Positions 35,161 through 43,508 of a stretch of DNA of 64,000 nt are shown piece after piece. Every line of letters begins with the position of its first letter. The stretch's first letter is position 1. Position numbers and translations under genes: made by a program. The stretch is from Vibrio owensii CAIM 1854 = LMG 25443. GTDB lineage: Bacteria; Pseudomonadota; Gammaproteobacteria; Enterobacterales; Vibrionaceae. Under the pieces are notes generated by a model that saw only the letters and a list, made by a program, of their open reading frames with translations, was not told the origin of the DNA and did no database searches. The stretch is from positions 62,001 to 126,000 of the forward strand of contig NZ_JPRD01000023.1 of the NCBI RefSeq assembly GCF_000817815.1, written 5' to 3'.

Positions 35161-35259
35161 AGTTATACCTTTTGTCGATGTGTGAGGGTAAAACGTTGAG
35201 CGTGTGATTATTGTTTTGTCTTTTGTAATCACATGCGCGGAATTGTATGAAAAAACGTC

Positions 35260-35297
35260 ATAAGTTGAGTTATATATGATATAAGTTAAGCTCATAT
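35260..35297. promoter_or_regulatory. Imperfect direct repeat, candidate LysR site
   Basis: ATAAGTTGAGTTATAT (35260-35275) and ATAAGTTAAGCTCATAT (35281-35297) are 21 bases apart, two helical turns, between the LysR gene and the divergent membrane-protein/adaptor pair. Confidence 0.45.
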
Positions 35298-35328
35298 CAG
35301 TATGAAAATATTCGAGAACACATAATCT

Positions 35329-36258
35329 ATGAAGCACTCAGACTACAGTCTTATCCCGACCTTCGTGGCGATTGTCGAAGAGAAGAGTTACACCAAAGCG
35401 GCGCAACGTCTGGGTGTGAGTCAATCTGCGGTCAGTCAAGCGGTAGTCAGACTTCGTGAGGTGTTTAAGGATGCGTTATTTATTCGCGAAAGCCACGGCG
35501 TGGCACCAACAGCTTTCGCTATTGATATCTATCCCACATTAGCAACAGCGGTAGAAAGCATCGCTTATATGTTGCCTGAGCACTCACGATTTAATCCTGC
35601 TGAGTGCGATAAGCGTTTTGTGATCTCTTCACTCAGTGTGTTCAGTTTTACTTTGCTGCCAGAGCTTTCAGCCTTGCTTAACGAAAAAGCACCGAAAGCA
35701 AACACGCGGATTGAGCCGCTTTTCACTATGGACTTAACCAGTCTGCTGAGGTCACAGCAGTGCGATTTGGTGATTGAAGCTCAAACCAATTTACACCCGC
35801 ATCTGCGTTCACAGATTTTGATGTCCGATAAACTCACGGTTGTGTGCCGAGAGGATCATCCTCGGTTACAAGGTAATACGATCAGCGTTGAAGAGTACCT
35901 TAACGAGAAGCATGTGACCCTTTCTCAGTTTGACCAACAAAACGGTTATTTGATTGGCCGTGGCATCAAGAATGAGCAGATACTAGGGAAGCGCCAAGTG
36001 GCATGGCAGGCGGGAAGTATTATCGAGATACTGCCAGTGATACAACGCTGTGATTATCTTGCTTTGATGCCACAAACCTTACTGGAGCAATATCGAGATT
36101 TGTATCACCTCAGAGAGCTTGAAGCTGAGTTCATGAAAGATCCGATCGATGTGGCGATGTATTGGCACCCCTCTCGCACTAATGACCCAAGCCATCAATG
36201 GCTACGGGAGCAGTGTTTATTAGCTGCTGAGAAATTCGTAATAAATCATTCAATTTAA
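35329..36258 (+). CDS. LysR-family transcriptional regulator
   Basis: A 309-residue regulator of the LeuO/NodD-like group: winged helix in LIPTFVAIVEEKSYTKAAQRLGVSQSAVSQAVVRLREVF and effector domain from about 95 (RFVISSLSVFSFTLLPELSALL). The start codon lies 168 bases from that of the membrane-protein gene on the other strand, so it probably controls the adaptor operon. The effector domain has the short C-terminal form typical of Vibrio LeuO-like proteins. Confidence 0.87.
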   Translation: MKHSDYSLIPTFVAIVEEKSYTKAAQRLGVSQSAVSQAVVRLREVFKDALFIRESHGVAPTAFAIDIYPTLATAVESIAYMLPEHSRFNPAECDKRFVISSLSVFSFTLLPELSALLNEKAPKANTRIEPLFTMDLTSLLRSQQCDLVIEAQTNLHPHLRSQILMSDKLTVVCREDHPRLQGNTISVEEYLNEKHVTLSQFDQQNGYLIGRGIKNEQILGKRQVAWQAGSIIEILPVIQRCDYLALMPQTLLEQYRDLYHLRELEAEFMKDPIDVAMYWHPSRTNDPSHQWLREQCLLAAEKFVINHSI

Positions 36259-36343
36259 GCCAATTTTTGCGCTAAACCACATAGCAGACTCTTTATTAAC
36301 AAACTAGACTATATGCATATCCATACACTTGATAAGGACATTT

Positions 36344-38041
36344 GTGTATATCGCGGGGTTTGCTTTCCGAAGTGTGAGAACCAAGTTTGTCGTTACGTAC
36401 TCAGTAATGACGATTTGTTTCGTCCTGATTCTTTTCGCCGTGTTGTACTTTAAAGAGCGGCAACGGATCTTTAGTGTCGCCTTAGAAAACTCCATTCAAT
36501 TATCCAACCTTCATTCAGACGTCATCAGTCAAGAACTGCAACGACATGTGGCGTCACTGCAAACCATCAGTGGTCATCAACGTGTGCAAGAAGGGGATAT
36601 CGACTTTATTGTCGAAGAGCTTAAGTGGCTCAAAAGCATGTCTAAGAAGTCCGTGATTAATACGCTTTTCGTCGATGAGCATTGGAATCTAATTGATCAC
36701 AAAAGCAGAACCATCAAAATTGAGTGGCCAGAATTTGTAGAAGACGCTCGATGGAAGAGCGCGGATTATCACATCACAGCGCCGCACGTCGGCTTACTGG
36801 TCAAAACACCCGTTGTGGCCCTTGGTGTGCCCGTGTATGACGAAGCGGATAACTGGAAAGGTATTGTCGGTGTGTCTATTTCTGTCGACTATCTCGCGCA
36901 GCGTTTGTCTAAAGTGAAGTTAGGCAACAGCAGTTATGCTTGGATCTCTGATAGCAGTGGAACGGTGGTTTCTCACCCCGACAGCTCTCTGATTTTGCAC
37001 GCCAATATTTTTGAAGGTGAGCGAGTTGGTTTTGAAGGCTTCGCGGACATTGCAGTGCAAACCAATTGGGAAAATGTCGGACACGGCCACTACTACGACA
37101 GGAAGGTCAATGAAGCCAAGATCGTGACCTTTGCTAAAATCGACACCTTACCTAATTGGACGCTCTTCGTGACCACGGAAGAGTCCGATATTTTCCTCGA
37201 TATCAATGAGCTACTGGAAGATGTTGCGATTACTTCATCGGTGGTGATTGTTGTCTTTATGCCTATCGTGTTTTATCTCACCAATTCCATCACAAGACCG
37301 ATTTTGGAGCTGACATACGATGTAGAAAACGCAGTCAACAACCATTACACCACGTTTTCTGGCTACGATTCGAAAGATGAAATCGGCCAGCTTTCCAATG
37401 CCTTTAAAAACACCTTTGATGAAATCCATCAGCACAATAGAAAGCTAGAGGAAGTGGTCGCGCTCAGAACGCAAGAGCTCAACACCGCGAACCAAGAGTT
37501 GGCATACTCGGTCAATTTGCTCAATGCAAATAACCACAAGCTTACGTGGTTGGCCATGCATGATCCGCTCACTAACTTATTTAACCGCCGCGCACTGATC
37601 ACCAAAGTCCACGAGCAGCTTCAGAAAGCAAGAGCGCACAGTTGGCCAGTGTCATTGATTTTGCTCGATCTCGACCACTTCAAAGAGGTCAACGACACCT
37701 ATGGGCATGACGTTGGGGATGACGTACTAAAGCATATTGCTGACTTTCTCGCTCAAGATCCTTTGGAAGAGGGAATGTTGGCACGCTGGGGCGGGGAGGA
37801 GTTTGTCATCGTTGCTTCCAAAGTATCTTTAGAGAAGGCACAGCAATGGGCGCAAATCCGTTTAGAAGCGCTTAAGGATGAGGATTTCAGCCCCGTTTCG
37901 AAAGTAACGTTCAGTGCGGGTATTGCGACATTAGAGTTAGAAGACAGTTTTGATGAACTGGTCGCAAGAGCGGATAAGGCGCTCTATGTTGCGAAAAATG
38001 CGGGAAGAAACTGTATTAAAACCGAGCGAGACACGTCATGA
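36344..38041 (+). CDS. Membrane-bound diguanylate cyclase (Cache-HAMP-GGDEF)
   Basis: About 565 residues making cyclic-di-GMP. A GTG start at 36344 with AAGG 6 bases before it is preferred over the TTG at 36329. Helix 1 (about 13-33) and helix 2 (about 290-310) bracket a periplasmic double-Cache sensor (LVKTPVVALGVPVYDEADNWKGIVGVSI). A HAMP linker (TNSITRPILELTYDV) and coiled coil follow, then a GGDEF domain with LDLDHFKEVNDTYGHDVGDDVL and the active motif GGEEF near residue 483. No RxxD inhibitory site precedes it at the usual distance. The sensed ligand, probably an amino acid or similar, is unknown. Confidence 0.9.
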   Translation: MYIAGFAFRSVRTKFVVTYSVMTICFVLILFAVLYFKERQRIFSVALENSIQLSNLHSDVISQELQRHVASLQTISGHQRVQEGDIDFIVEELKWLKSMSKKSVINTLFVDEHWNLIDHKSRTIKIEWPEFVEDARWKSADYHITAPHVGLLVKTPVVALGVPVYDEADNWKGIVGVSISVDYLAQRLSKVKLGNSSYAWISDSSGTVVSHPDSSLILHANIFEGERVGFEGFADIAVQTNWENVGHGHYYDRKVNEAKIVTFAKIDTLPNWTLFVTTEESDIFLDINELLEDVAITSSVVIVVFMPIVFYLTNSITRPILELTYDVENAVNNHYTTFSGYDSKDEIGQLSNAFKNTFDEIHQHNRKLEEVVALRTQELNTANQELAYSVNLLNANNHKLTWLAMHDPLTNLFNRRALITKVHEQLQKARAHSWPVSLILLDLDHFKEVNDTYGHDVGDDVLKHIADFLAQDPLEEGMLARWGGEEFVIVASKVSLEKAQQWAQIRLEALKDEDFSPVSKVTFSAGIATLELEDSFDELVARADKALYVAKNAGRNCIKTERDTS

Positions 38042-38074
38042 GGCACGTGGTGAATTACGTATGGCAAACAACAA

Positions 38075-38102
38075 AATAAGGGCTAGCGAACTAGCCCTTA
38101 TT
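38075..38102. terminator. Bidirectional terminator
   Basis: AATAAGGGCTAG, CGAA loop, CTAGCCCTTATT between the cyclase gene and the convergent deaminase gene. Confidence 0.9.
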
Positions 38103-38117
38103 GGTTTGTATTTATAA

Positions 38118-39122
38118 TCAGTGATTCGCTAAGTAATCAGCGACTTGAGCACGGTATTTGGCTTTAAGTGCTTCGCTGATAAAGCTCGCATTAATCGCAT
38201 TGATCGTAAACTGAGCCAACTCTGGCTTCGTCATCGGGTGTGCATTGCTGACCGCCATAAAGTTATCCGTCATGTAACCACCAAAGTAAGCCGGATCATC
38301 GGAGTTAATGGTTACTGCGACGCCTTTGCGTAGCAAATCGACAATGTTGTGCTGCTCCATTTCATCAAACACGCAAAGCTTAATGTTCGATAACGGGCAT
38401 ACCGTGAGTGGCATTTTACTTTCGATGAGCGCTTCGACTAACGATGCATCTTCAACGCAGCGAACACCATGGTCAACGCGGCTAACGCCCAGCATCTCGA
38501 CAGAATCGATGATGTTTTGCGCCGGACCTTCCTCGCCTGCGTGTGCCACGGTGAGTAAACCTGCTTCTTTTGCTTGTTGGAACGCACGTTTGAACTTCTC
38601 TGGCGGATGTCCAAGCTCTGAAGAATCCAAACCAACACCGACGATTTTGTCTTTGTGTTTAATAATGGATTGCAGTGTTTCAATCGCGCTCTCTTCCGAT
38701 AGGTGACGCAAGAAGCACGCAATGATTTGAGAGGTGATGCCTAACTTCTCGCTACCATCTTGCATTGCTCGGTGAATGCCATTGATAACAGTCTCAAACT
38801 CAATACCGCGATCGGTGTGGGTTTGTGGGTCAAAGAAGATTTCAGTATGGATAACGTTGTCGGCTTTGCAGCGCTCTAGGTATGCCCAAGTCAAATCATA
38901 GAAGTCTTGTTCCGTGCGAAGTGCGTTAGCACCTTGATAATAGATATCTAGGAAAGACTGCAAATCTTCGAACTCGTACGCCTTGCGCAGTGCTTGTGGT
39001 GATTCGTATGGAATGTCGATGTTGTTGCGCTGTGCAAGCTCAAACAACAGTTCTGGCTCTAGCGAACCTTCGATATGTAAGTGTAACTCTACCTTTGGAA
39101 GACCTTGAATAAATGCGTTCAT
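38118..39122 (-). CDS. Adenine deaminase (adenosine-deaminase-like family, type 2)
   Basis: A 334-residue zinc amidohydrolase. Zinc ligands are H14 and H16 (LPKVELHLHIEGSLEPELLF), H194 in TVAHAGEEGP with catalytic E197, and D275 in NSDDP. VGVGLDSSELGHPPEKF near 161-177 is the hallmark that separates the adenine deaminase branch (Aah1/PA0148-like) from true adenosine deaminase. It would convert adenine to hypoxanthine for purine salvage. The assignment against adenosine deaminase is from sequence memory and is likely but not certain. Stands alone. Confidence 0.82.
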   Translation of the reverse strand: MNAFIQGLPKVELHLHIEGSLEPELLFELAQRNNIDIPYESPQALRKAYEFEDLQSFLDIYYQGANALRTEQDFYDLTWAYLERCKADNVIHTEIFFDPQTHTDRGIEFETVINGIHRAMQDGSEKLGITSQIIACFLRHLSEESAIETLQSIIKHKDKIVGVGLDSSELGHPPEKFKRAFQQAKEAGLLTVAHAGEEGPAQNIIDSVEMLGVSRVDHGVRCVEDASLVEALIESKMPLTVCPLSNIKLCVFDEMEQHNIVDLLRKGVAVTINSDDPAYFGGYMTDNFMAVSNAHPMTKPELAQFTINAINASFISEALKAKYRAQVADYLANH

Positions 39123-39366
39123 ATTCCACCTCTTCTTATGCTTTTACGTGGATGCAATTACTCTAAGAATAGGTATAGATTGAGAAAAATCGAACGCCAT
39201 TACAAAGAGTAAGATCCACAGTGATCTCGACTCTTCGTAATCAGCACTTTGCGGGAGCTGGTAGAGACCCCCAAACCATATCATTGGGGTTATACGAAGC
39301 AAACGGTTGCGATTATACGCAAAAATTGGGGCTTGGCTAGAGCTAGTGAGTAAATTGTAATTCTTT

Positions 39367-39401
39367 GGGATAAGGGATAAGGGATAAGGGATAAGGGATA
39401 A
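39367..39401. repeat. Heptanucleotide tandem repeat (GGGATAA, 5 copies)
   Basis: Five perfect head-to-tail GGGATAA units followed by a degenerate GAGAAAAGGG tail. Confidence 0.95.
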
Positions 39402-39416
39402 GAGAAAAGGGAGCGA

Positions 39417-39503
39417 TTTCATCGCATGATGGTTTCGTTGTCAGCACACACCTGGCTGAGTCGAATATTCAGTGGCTAATACTGAATCACATCATGCGAG
39501 AAA
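39417..39503. repeat. 87-base folded element: inverted repeat enclosing two hairpins
   Basis: TTTC(A)TCGCATGATG at 39417-39431 pairs with CATCATGCGAGAAA at 39490-39503 with one bulged A. Inside are hairpin TCAGC/GCTGA (39441-39459) and hairpin ATTCAGT/ACTGAAT (39467-39487). The whole can close as a three-way junction. It could be a small mobile repeat (MITE/REP-like) or a structured RNA; I cannot tell which. Confidence 0.6.
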
Positions 39504-39642
39504 CATTGGGAGTCATATCGAGTTTATTGTGCGTTGCTCATTGTGAGCTCTCATTGTGAACTGAGAGAAGGGGTGGCGATACCTTGCACATCGATACTTT
39601 AAATTGAGAAGAGTAGAGAAAAGGAAATGAAAGGGAATGTAT

Positions 39643-39783
39643 TTATAGCTCGAACATTTTATCAAATTCTCTTTGCTCCATGATGTCCTCAATTCGGCGG
39701 CGAGTTTGTTGTTTTATCGCAGCAGCGTTTTGTTCGGACTCTTTCTTTTCTTGCTCAATTTGCTTCTTGCTTTTATTTGCCAT
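39643..39783 (-). CDS. Small highly charged protein (46 residues)
   Basis: A short gene encoding a Lys/Glu/Gln-rich helix (MANKSKKQIEQEKKESEQ, then RRRIEDIMEQREFDKMFEL). AAGGTG stands 7 bases before the ATG, and the composition is typical of coding sequence. No hydrophobic segment or known domain; a coiled-coil or nucleic-acid-associated role is possible. It is read in the same direction as the two small genes upstream of it. Confidence 0.6.
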   Translation of the reverse strand: MANKSKKQIEQEKKESEQNAAAIKQQTRRRIEDIMEQREFDKMFEL

Positions 39784-39845
39784 GTTTTTCACCTTGGGAA
39801 TTTCTTCCTAAATTTCCACATTAATTATTAATGCACGAAACTGAT

Positions 39846-40055
39846 TTATTTAATAATAAAACTTCCTAGCTTTGAACCTGAGTCACACAGAATGTCACCG
39901 GAATAGGTTTTCTCACAGTATTTAAAATCAATGAGATAGCAAGCAAATTGGAGTTTTGGCAATATATGGCGCCTTAAAATATCACTGTTAAGTTGATGAA
40001 TTTTGGCGTTCCAAGAGATGTCGGGTTGTTTTAAACGGAATTCAATCTCTATCAT
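39846..40055 (-). CDS. Small hypothetical protein (69 residues)
   Basis: Begins MIEIEFRLKQPDISWNAK with a strong AGGAG 6 bases upstream, and its ATG overlaps the TGA of the 27-codon frame before it (ATGA), so the two are probably translated together. It holds four cysteines (two near ACYL, KYCE and LCDS) but no recognised fold. Unknown function. Confidence 0.6.
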   Translation of the reverse strand: MIEIEFRLKQPDISWNAKIHQLNSDILRRHILPKLQFACYLIDFKYCEKTYSGDILCDSGSKLGSFIIK

Positions 40056-40135
40056 TTATTCTCCTGTTTCTTTGTGATCTTTTCTTTATTCAATAATTGA
40101 TACCAGTGTCTTTGACGACCTGTTCTTCTAGACAT
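40052..40135 (-). CDS. Tiny 27-residue ORF coupled to the next gene
   Basis: MSRRTGRQRHWYQLLNKEKI and seven more residues; AGGAAAAATT precedes the ATG and its stop overlaps the next start by four bases. Very basic. It may be a leader peptide that couples translation, or a remnant of a longer gene. The larger frame in the same register that reaches into the cold-shock gene is not real. Confidence 0.4.
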   Translation of the reverse strand: MSRRTGRQRHWYQLLNKEKITKKQENK

Positions 40136-40164
40136 AATTTTTCCTAATTTTAGTAATTTACATA

Positions 40165-40222
40165 CCAACGATGGTAACAGTGATCTGACGACAGATACCT
40201 TGTTCCAACGATGGATACAGTG
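40165..40222. repeat. Two imperfect 18-base direct repeats, 40 bases apart
   Basis: CCAACGATGGTAACAGTG (40165-40182) and CCAACGATGGATACAGTG (40205-40222) differ at two positions. They lie upstream of the small-gene pair and could be duplicated regulator sites or debris. Confidence 0.6.
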
Positions 40223-40313
40223 GTGCAGCCCATTTATTTTAGGCAGCAGAAAACCGAGCAATATTTGATTGCTGAGTATTAAGTTTGAGGAATTTTTTGA
40301 AGGGGGAGAGAGT

Positions 40314-40341
40314 TTGGTGCAGCGAGGAGATGCTGCACCAA
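40314..40341 (-). terminator. Stem-loop after the cold-shock gene
   Basis: TTGGTGCAGC and GCTGCACCAA form a 10-bp perfect stem 12 bases after the stop; the T-run is missing, so termination may be partial or the stem may protect the mRNA end. Confidence 0.6.
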
Positions 40342-40352
40342 GAAAAGCTATC

Positions 40353-40565
40353 TTATAGAGGAGTAACTTCAGTCGCTTGAGGACCTTTTTTACCATCTTC
40401 TACTTTGAAGCTTACTTTCTGACCTTCAGCCAAAGTTTTGAAACCGTCAGCAACGATAGCGTTGAAGTGTACGAATACATCTTGGCCGCCGTTGTCTTGA
40501 GTTAGGAAACCAAAACCTTTAGTTTCGTTGAACCATTTTACTGAACCAGTTACTTTACCAGACAT
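40353..40565 (-). CDS. cspA: Cold-shock protein, CspA family
   Basis: A 70-residue single-domain RNA chaperone. RNP1 (KGFGFL in [22 protein letters not shown], about 16-30) and RNP2 (DVFVHF) are intact, and the length is the CspA norm. It binds single-stranded RNA/DNA and melts structure at low temperature. The ATG follows GAGGTTTTT. A long A/T-rich untranslated leader of about 190 bases (see next entry) is typical of cold-inducible csp genes. Confidence 0.93.
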   Translation of the reverse strand: MSGKVTGSVKWFNETKGFGFLTQDNGGQDVFVHFNAIVADGFKTLAEGQKVSFKVEDGKKGPQATEVTPL

Positions 40566-40888
40566 AAAAACCTCTGAAATTAAACAATAATGTACGAATT
40601 GTGATGGATCTTTTTTAAGCTATTGAATGTGCAATCAAGAGGAAGTTTTACGCAGGAGTCTGAACCGAAGATTCAGGATGTTACTGAGAGGGAACTTAAA
40701 CTAAATGTAGCATTAACAGCTCTTTTCTAGAGCCAGCCGCCACTATACAGGGTGTTTAAAAAATAGCTACATTTATTTTTCATTTTTTTTTCGTTCGAAA
40801 AAGTTGATGAAGTAGAACAATTTTTCCCCCTCATAAACTCAGTACTTGCTCTCTAGAATCAACTCATATCCTAAAGGGAGGCAAGATT
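40566..40888. other. Divergent promoter region with long cold-shock leader
   Basis: 323 bases between cspA and the pirin gene. The stretch upstream of cspA with TTTTTTTTCATTTTTTATTC-type runs and A/T-rich boxes is compatible with the long structured 5' leader of cold-shock mRNAs. No operator palindromes were seen. The pirin start has GGGAGG ahead of it. Confidence 0.5.
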
Positions 40889-41737
40889 ATGAGTACAGTG
40901 AGAGATATTCGTCAGATTATCCCATCACATGCAACTGCTGATGGTGACGGCGTGAAAATTCGCCGTGTCGCAGGCTTTAACAATGCAAGCTTTTCACCAT
41001 TCTTGATGGTAGATGAACTGAAATCAGACCAAAGAGCCGATTACGTAGGCGGGTTCCCTCCGCATCCACACCGAGGCATTGAAACGCTGACTTACATGTT
41101 AACGGGACACTTCCAACATCGTGACCACATGGATAATGTTGGTGAACTTCGTTCTGGTGGTGCGCAATGGATGGCGGCTGGCCGAGGTGTCATTCATAGT
41201 GAAATGCCAATAATGGAAGACGGTGAACTGCACGGTTTCCAAATTTGGATCAATCAACCCGCGCGAGACAAGATGGCTCCGGCGCAATATCACGACTTCC
41301 AACCGGAAACCATTACCGAACATCGCGCAGAGGCGCATGGCTTAGTTCGCGTTATTTCTGGTGAGCTGAACATTGATGATGAAGTGATTCGAGGGCCATT
41401 GAGTAAAACTGGTGTACCTGTAACGGTCGCCGATTGGCAAGCACACCAAGGCGCGTCGTTAAACCTTATGACACCTAACGATCACAATATGATGGTCTAT
41501 GCTTATAAAGGCAGCATTACTATTGGAGAGCGTGTTGTCATGCAGGGAGAAATGGCACTGCTTTCTAAAGGTGAGTTGGTGACGCTTCAATCCAATGATA
41601 CCAGTGGCGTACTGCTCTTTATCGGCGAACCAATTGATGAACCTGTCGTGCATTACGGTCCGTTTGTCATGAATAGCATCGAAGAGATTGAACAAGCGAT
41701 TCAAGATTACAACTCTGGATTGTTTGAAACGTACTAG
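40889..41737 (+). CDS. Pirin-family bicupin protein
   Basis: A 282-residue iron-containing bicupin. The N-terminal barrel holds the metal-binding pattern PHPHRGIETLTYMLTGHFQHRD (about 57-78) and AGRGVIHSEMP (about 97-107); the second barrel at about 150-260 is degenerate. Pirins act as quercetinases or redox-sensing co-regulators; which is not evident here. GGGAGG stands before the ATG. Closed by its own terminator. Confidence 0.9.
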   Translation: MSTVRDIRQIIPSHATADGDGVKIRRVAGFNNASFSPFLMVDELKSDQRADYVGGFPPHPHRGIETLTYMLTGHFQHRDHMDNVGELRSGGAQWMAAGRGVIHSEMPIMEDGELHGFQIWINQPARDKMAPAQYHDFQPETITEHRAEAHGLVRVISGELNIDDEVIRGPLSKTGVPVTVADWQAHQGASLNLMTPNDHNMMVYAYKGSITIGERVVMQGEMALLSKGELVTLQSNDTSGVLLFIGEPIDEPVVHYGPFVMNSIEEIEQAIQDYNSGLFETY

Positions 41738-41856
41738 TTTGACCGACAGTCGTGCGCACTGAATTAGCACGATTGGTGACCCCTAAGTGATTTGGAGTCC
41801 GTGCATTGGGCTCATACGCAAGCAAAGACGATATCCACTGCCATCGAATTTGCATC

Positions 41857-41886
41857 AGCCACACTAACATGGTGTGGCTTTTTTTA
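41857..41886 (+). terminator. Terminator downstream of the pirin gene
   Basis: AGCCACAC, short loop, GTGTGGCTTTTTTT; also close to the end of the convergent patatin gene. Confidence 0.85.
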
Positions 41887-41917
41887 TTCTGCGGCGCTTT
41901 GAAAGTTGTTTTTGTGT

Positions 41918-42775
41918 TTAGCTCTGTTCCCAACGCGTTATGGCATGCTTGCCAAACTCCAAGCCCAATTCATAAGCTTTGCGCAATGGTTCTGGCGAGC
42001 GACTCAAGCGTTTTAACTTAAAGCCTTCTGGCGGACAGATTTGAATGATCTCAACGCCAGCGGGTGGATTCTCTATCAATTCCAAGCTCTGGTTATAGCG
42101 AATATGACGCGTGAGCATTGGCTCAACCAAAGCTGGGTGATCTTTCAACAGGCGTGCAGTGAGCTTTTCAAGTTTAGGTTTGGATTTGCGATAGCTGGCT
42201 GGCCGACTTCTTAGCACCATGATTCTGGTCGCGCCGCGTTTAATGGCTTCGGCGACAGGAATCGCATCCGTTACGCCGCCATCAACATATCTCACACCAT
42301 CTAAAGCGACGCCGTTTCGGTACATGATGGGCAGGGCGCTACTGGCTTTCATAGTTTCAGCCAACATTTGAATGGATGGCGTGAGGTATTCTGGTTGCCC
42401 GTTGTCTTGTCGAGTGACCCCTAAAAAGAAAGGACGGGGATCTGCAGAAAGCACATCTCTATCTATATCGAGTTCTTTAAGCGTGATATCCCACATCCAA
42501 TCCAAGTCCATCATGTCACCGCCACGCAGCAGCTGAGTGGGAGAAATGAACTCTTTACGTAAGCTGTAATCAAGATAGATTTTGAGGTTCCTTCCCGGCA
42601 TTTTTGCAAGGTATGCGGCTAAGTTGCTCGCGCCTGCCGAAACGCCCCAAAAACTGTCAAACGGGGAGAAGTCTTGCTTAATAAAATGATCGAGTATGCC
42701 GCAGGAAAATACCCCGCGCATGGCACCGCCTTCAACAACCAGCGCCCGAGAGCCAACGTGTTCCATTCTAGCCAT
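41918..42775 (-). CDS. Patatin-like phospholipase
   Basis: A 285-residue lipid acyl hydrolase. The oxyanion loop GGAMRGVFS (about 16-24), the nucleophile elbow GVSAG with Ser-46 and the DGG box with Asp-165 form the Ser-Asp dyad. No signal peptide, so a cytoplasmic, YchK/RssA-like enzyme rather than an ExoU-type toxin. The start at 42775 is taken; ATG at 42766 is possible. It is divergent from the Zur-like gene and the palindrome between them could affect both. Confidence 0.87.
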   Translation of the reverse strand: MARMEHVGSRALVVEGGAMRGVFSCGILDHFIKQDFSPFDSFWGVSAGASNLAAYLAKMPGRNLKIYLDYSLRKEFISPTQLLRGGDMMDLDWMWDITLKELDIDRDVLSADPRPFFLGVTRQDNGQPEYLTPSIQMLAETMKASSALPIMYRNGVALDGVRYVDGGVTDAIPVAEAIKRGATRIMVLRSRPASYRKSKPKLEKLTARLLKDHPALVEPMLTRHIRYNQSLELIENPPAGVEIIQICPPEGFKLKRLSRSPEPLRKAYELGLEFGKHAITRWEQS

Positions 42776-42883
42776 CCGTTTTGATTATTCTGATTTGGGA
42801 TACGAGCTAATTAGAGTAACGGATCTAATGCGCATTCCCAAGTCGCGTTCACTTTGGTCTCACCTTGATGAATCTGTTTTTTA

Positions 42884-42893
42884 TGTTATAACA
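42884..42893 (+). promoter_or_regulatory. Zur-type palindrome upstream of the Zur-like gene
   Basis: TGTTATAACA within TTTATGTTATAACATAACA, the same sequence (including the AACATAACA right flank) as the second box at 13366. It sits 53 bases before the GTG start, so autoregulation is likely. Confidence 0.8.
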
Positions 42894-42945
42894 TAACAAT
42901 AATCAGAATTATTAAAAGGTAGCGTGTGTCTTGTGTGAGGTGAGA

Positions 42946-43404
42946 GTGAGCAATATTGACGCCATTATTGAGCATGTTGAGAAGAGTTTTAAGGCTCAGG
43001 GAAAGCAATTAACTTCTAAGAGAAAACTGGTGTTGAAAGCCTTGGTTCATGCCGATAGAGCGTTATCAGCTTATGAGCTAGTGGATTATTGCAAAGCCCA
43101 TTTTGATCAGAATATTCAGGCTATGTCTGTGTATCGAATCTTGGATTTTCTTGAAGGTGAGCATCTGGCTCACAAGCTTAAAGTGTCCAATAAATACATC
43201 GTATGCTCCCATATTCTCTGCGAACACGAGCACGGTATCCCTCAATTTCTTATCTGCTCCAAGTGCAACAAGATCAGCGAACAAGCCATCGATCCTAAAT
43301 TGATTAATGGTCTTAAATCTCATGCAAAACAAGAGGGGTTTACCGTCGTTAGCCCGCAATTAGAAATCAATTGTGTGTGTGATGACTGCGCTGACACCAA
43401 ATAG
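42946..43404 (+). CDS. zur: Fur-family zinc-uptake regulator, Zur-like
   Basis: About 152 residues. The start is taken as the GTG at 42946, which has GAGG 5 bases upstream; TTG 42931 would give a slightly longer form. The winged helix is in QLTSKRKLVLKALVHADRALSAYELVDY and SVYRILDFLEGEHLAHKL. A metal-rich hinge (CSHILCEHEHG, 87-97) and two structural zinc Cys pairs (CSKC at 104-107; CVCDDC at 143-148) fit Zur more than Fur. It heads a likely operon with pyrC-type, gamma-CA and COG0523 genes. A dedicated Zur elsewhere in the genome cannot be excluded. Confidence 0.82.
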   Translation: MSNIDAIIEHVEKSFKAQGKQLTSKRKLVLKALVHADRALSAYELVDYCKAHFDQNIQAMSVYRILDFLEGEHLAHKLKVSNKYIVCSHILCEHEHGIPQFLICSKCNKISEQAIDPKLINGLKSHAKQEGFTVVSPQLEINCVCDDCADTK

Positions 43405-43508
43405 CTGTGCTTTTTATTGAGTTTGGCTCACACCATGACGACGTCGTCGCCTTTTCCTCAAATACATCCCAACCATTAGCATCATCAGCAAGGAGATTCT
43501 GAACCGCT

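Larger units (their letters stand above)
39123..39642. other. 520-base gene-free stretch carrying two repeat elements
   Basis: Upstream of the deaminase gene. It contains the heptamer tandem array and the folded inverted-repeat element listed separately. A minus-strand frame across the heptamers (39144-39422) is read through repeats and is not a gene. Confidence 0.6.

Noticed and set aside
39144..39422. 92-codon minus-strand frame across the GGGATAA array
   Set aside because: Sequence is the translation of a tandem repeat with no start signal.
40052..40396. 114-codon minus-strand frame reaching into cspA
   Set aside because: Its upstream half overlaps the cold-shock gene in another frame; only the last 27 codons have a plausible own start and are listed separately.
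41918..42775. Patatin-like gene as an ExoU-type toxin
   Set aside because: No secretion signal, chaperone gene or type III context; it has the housekeeping RssA/YchK form.
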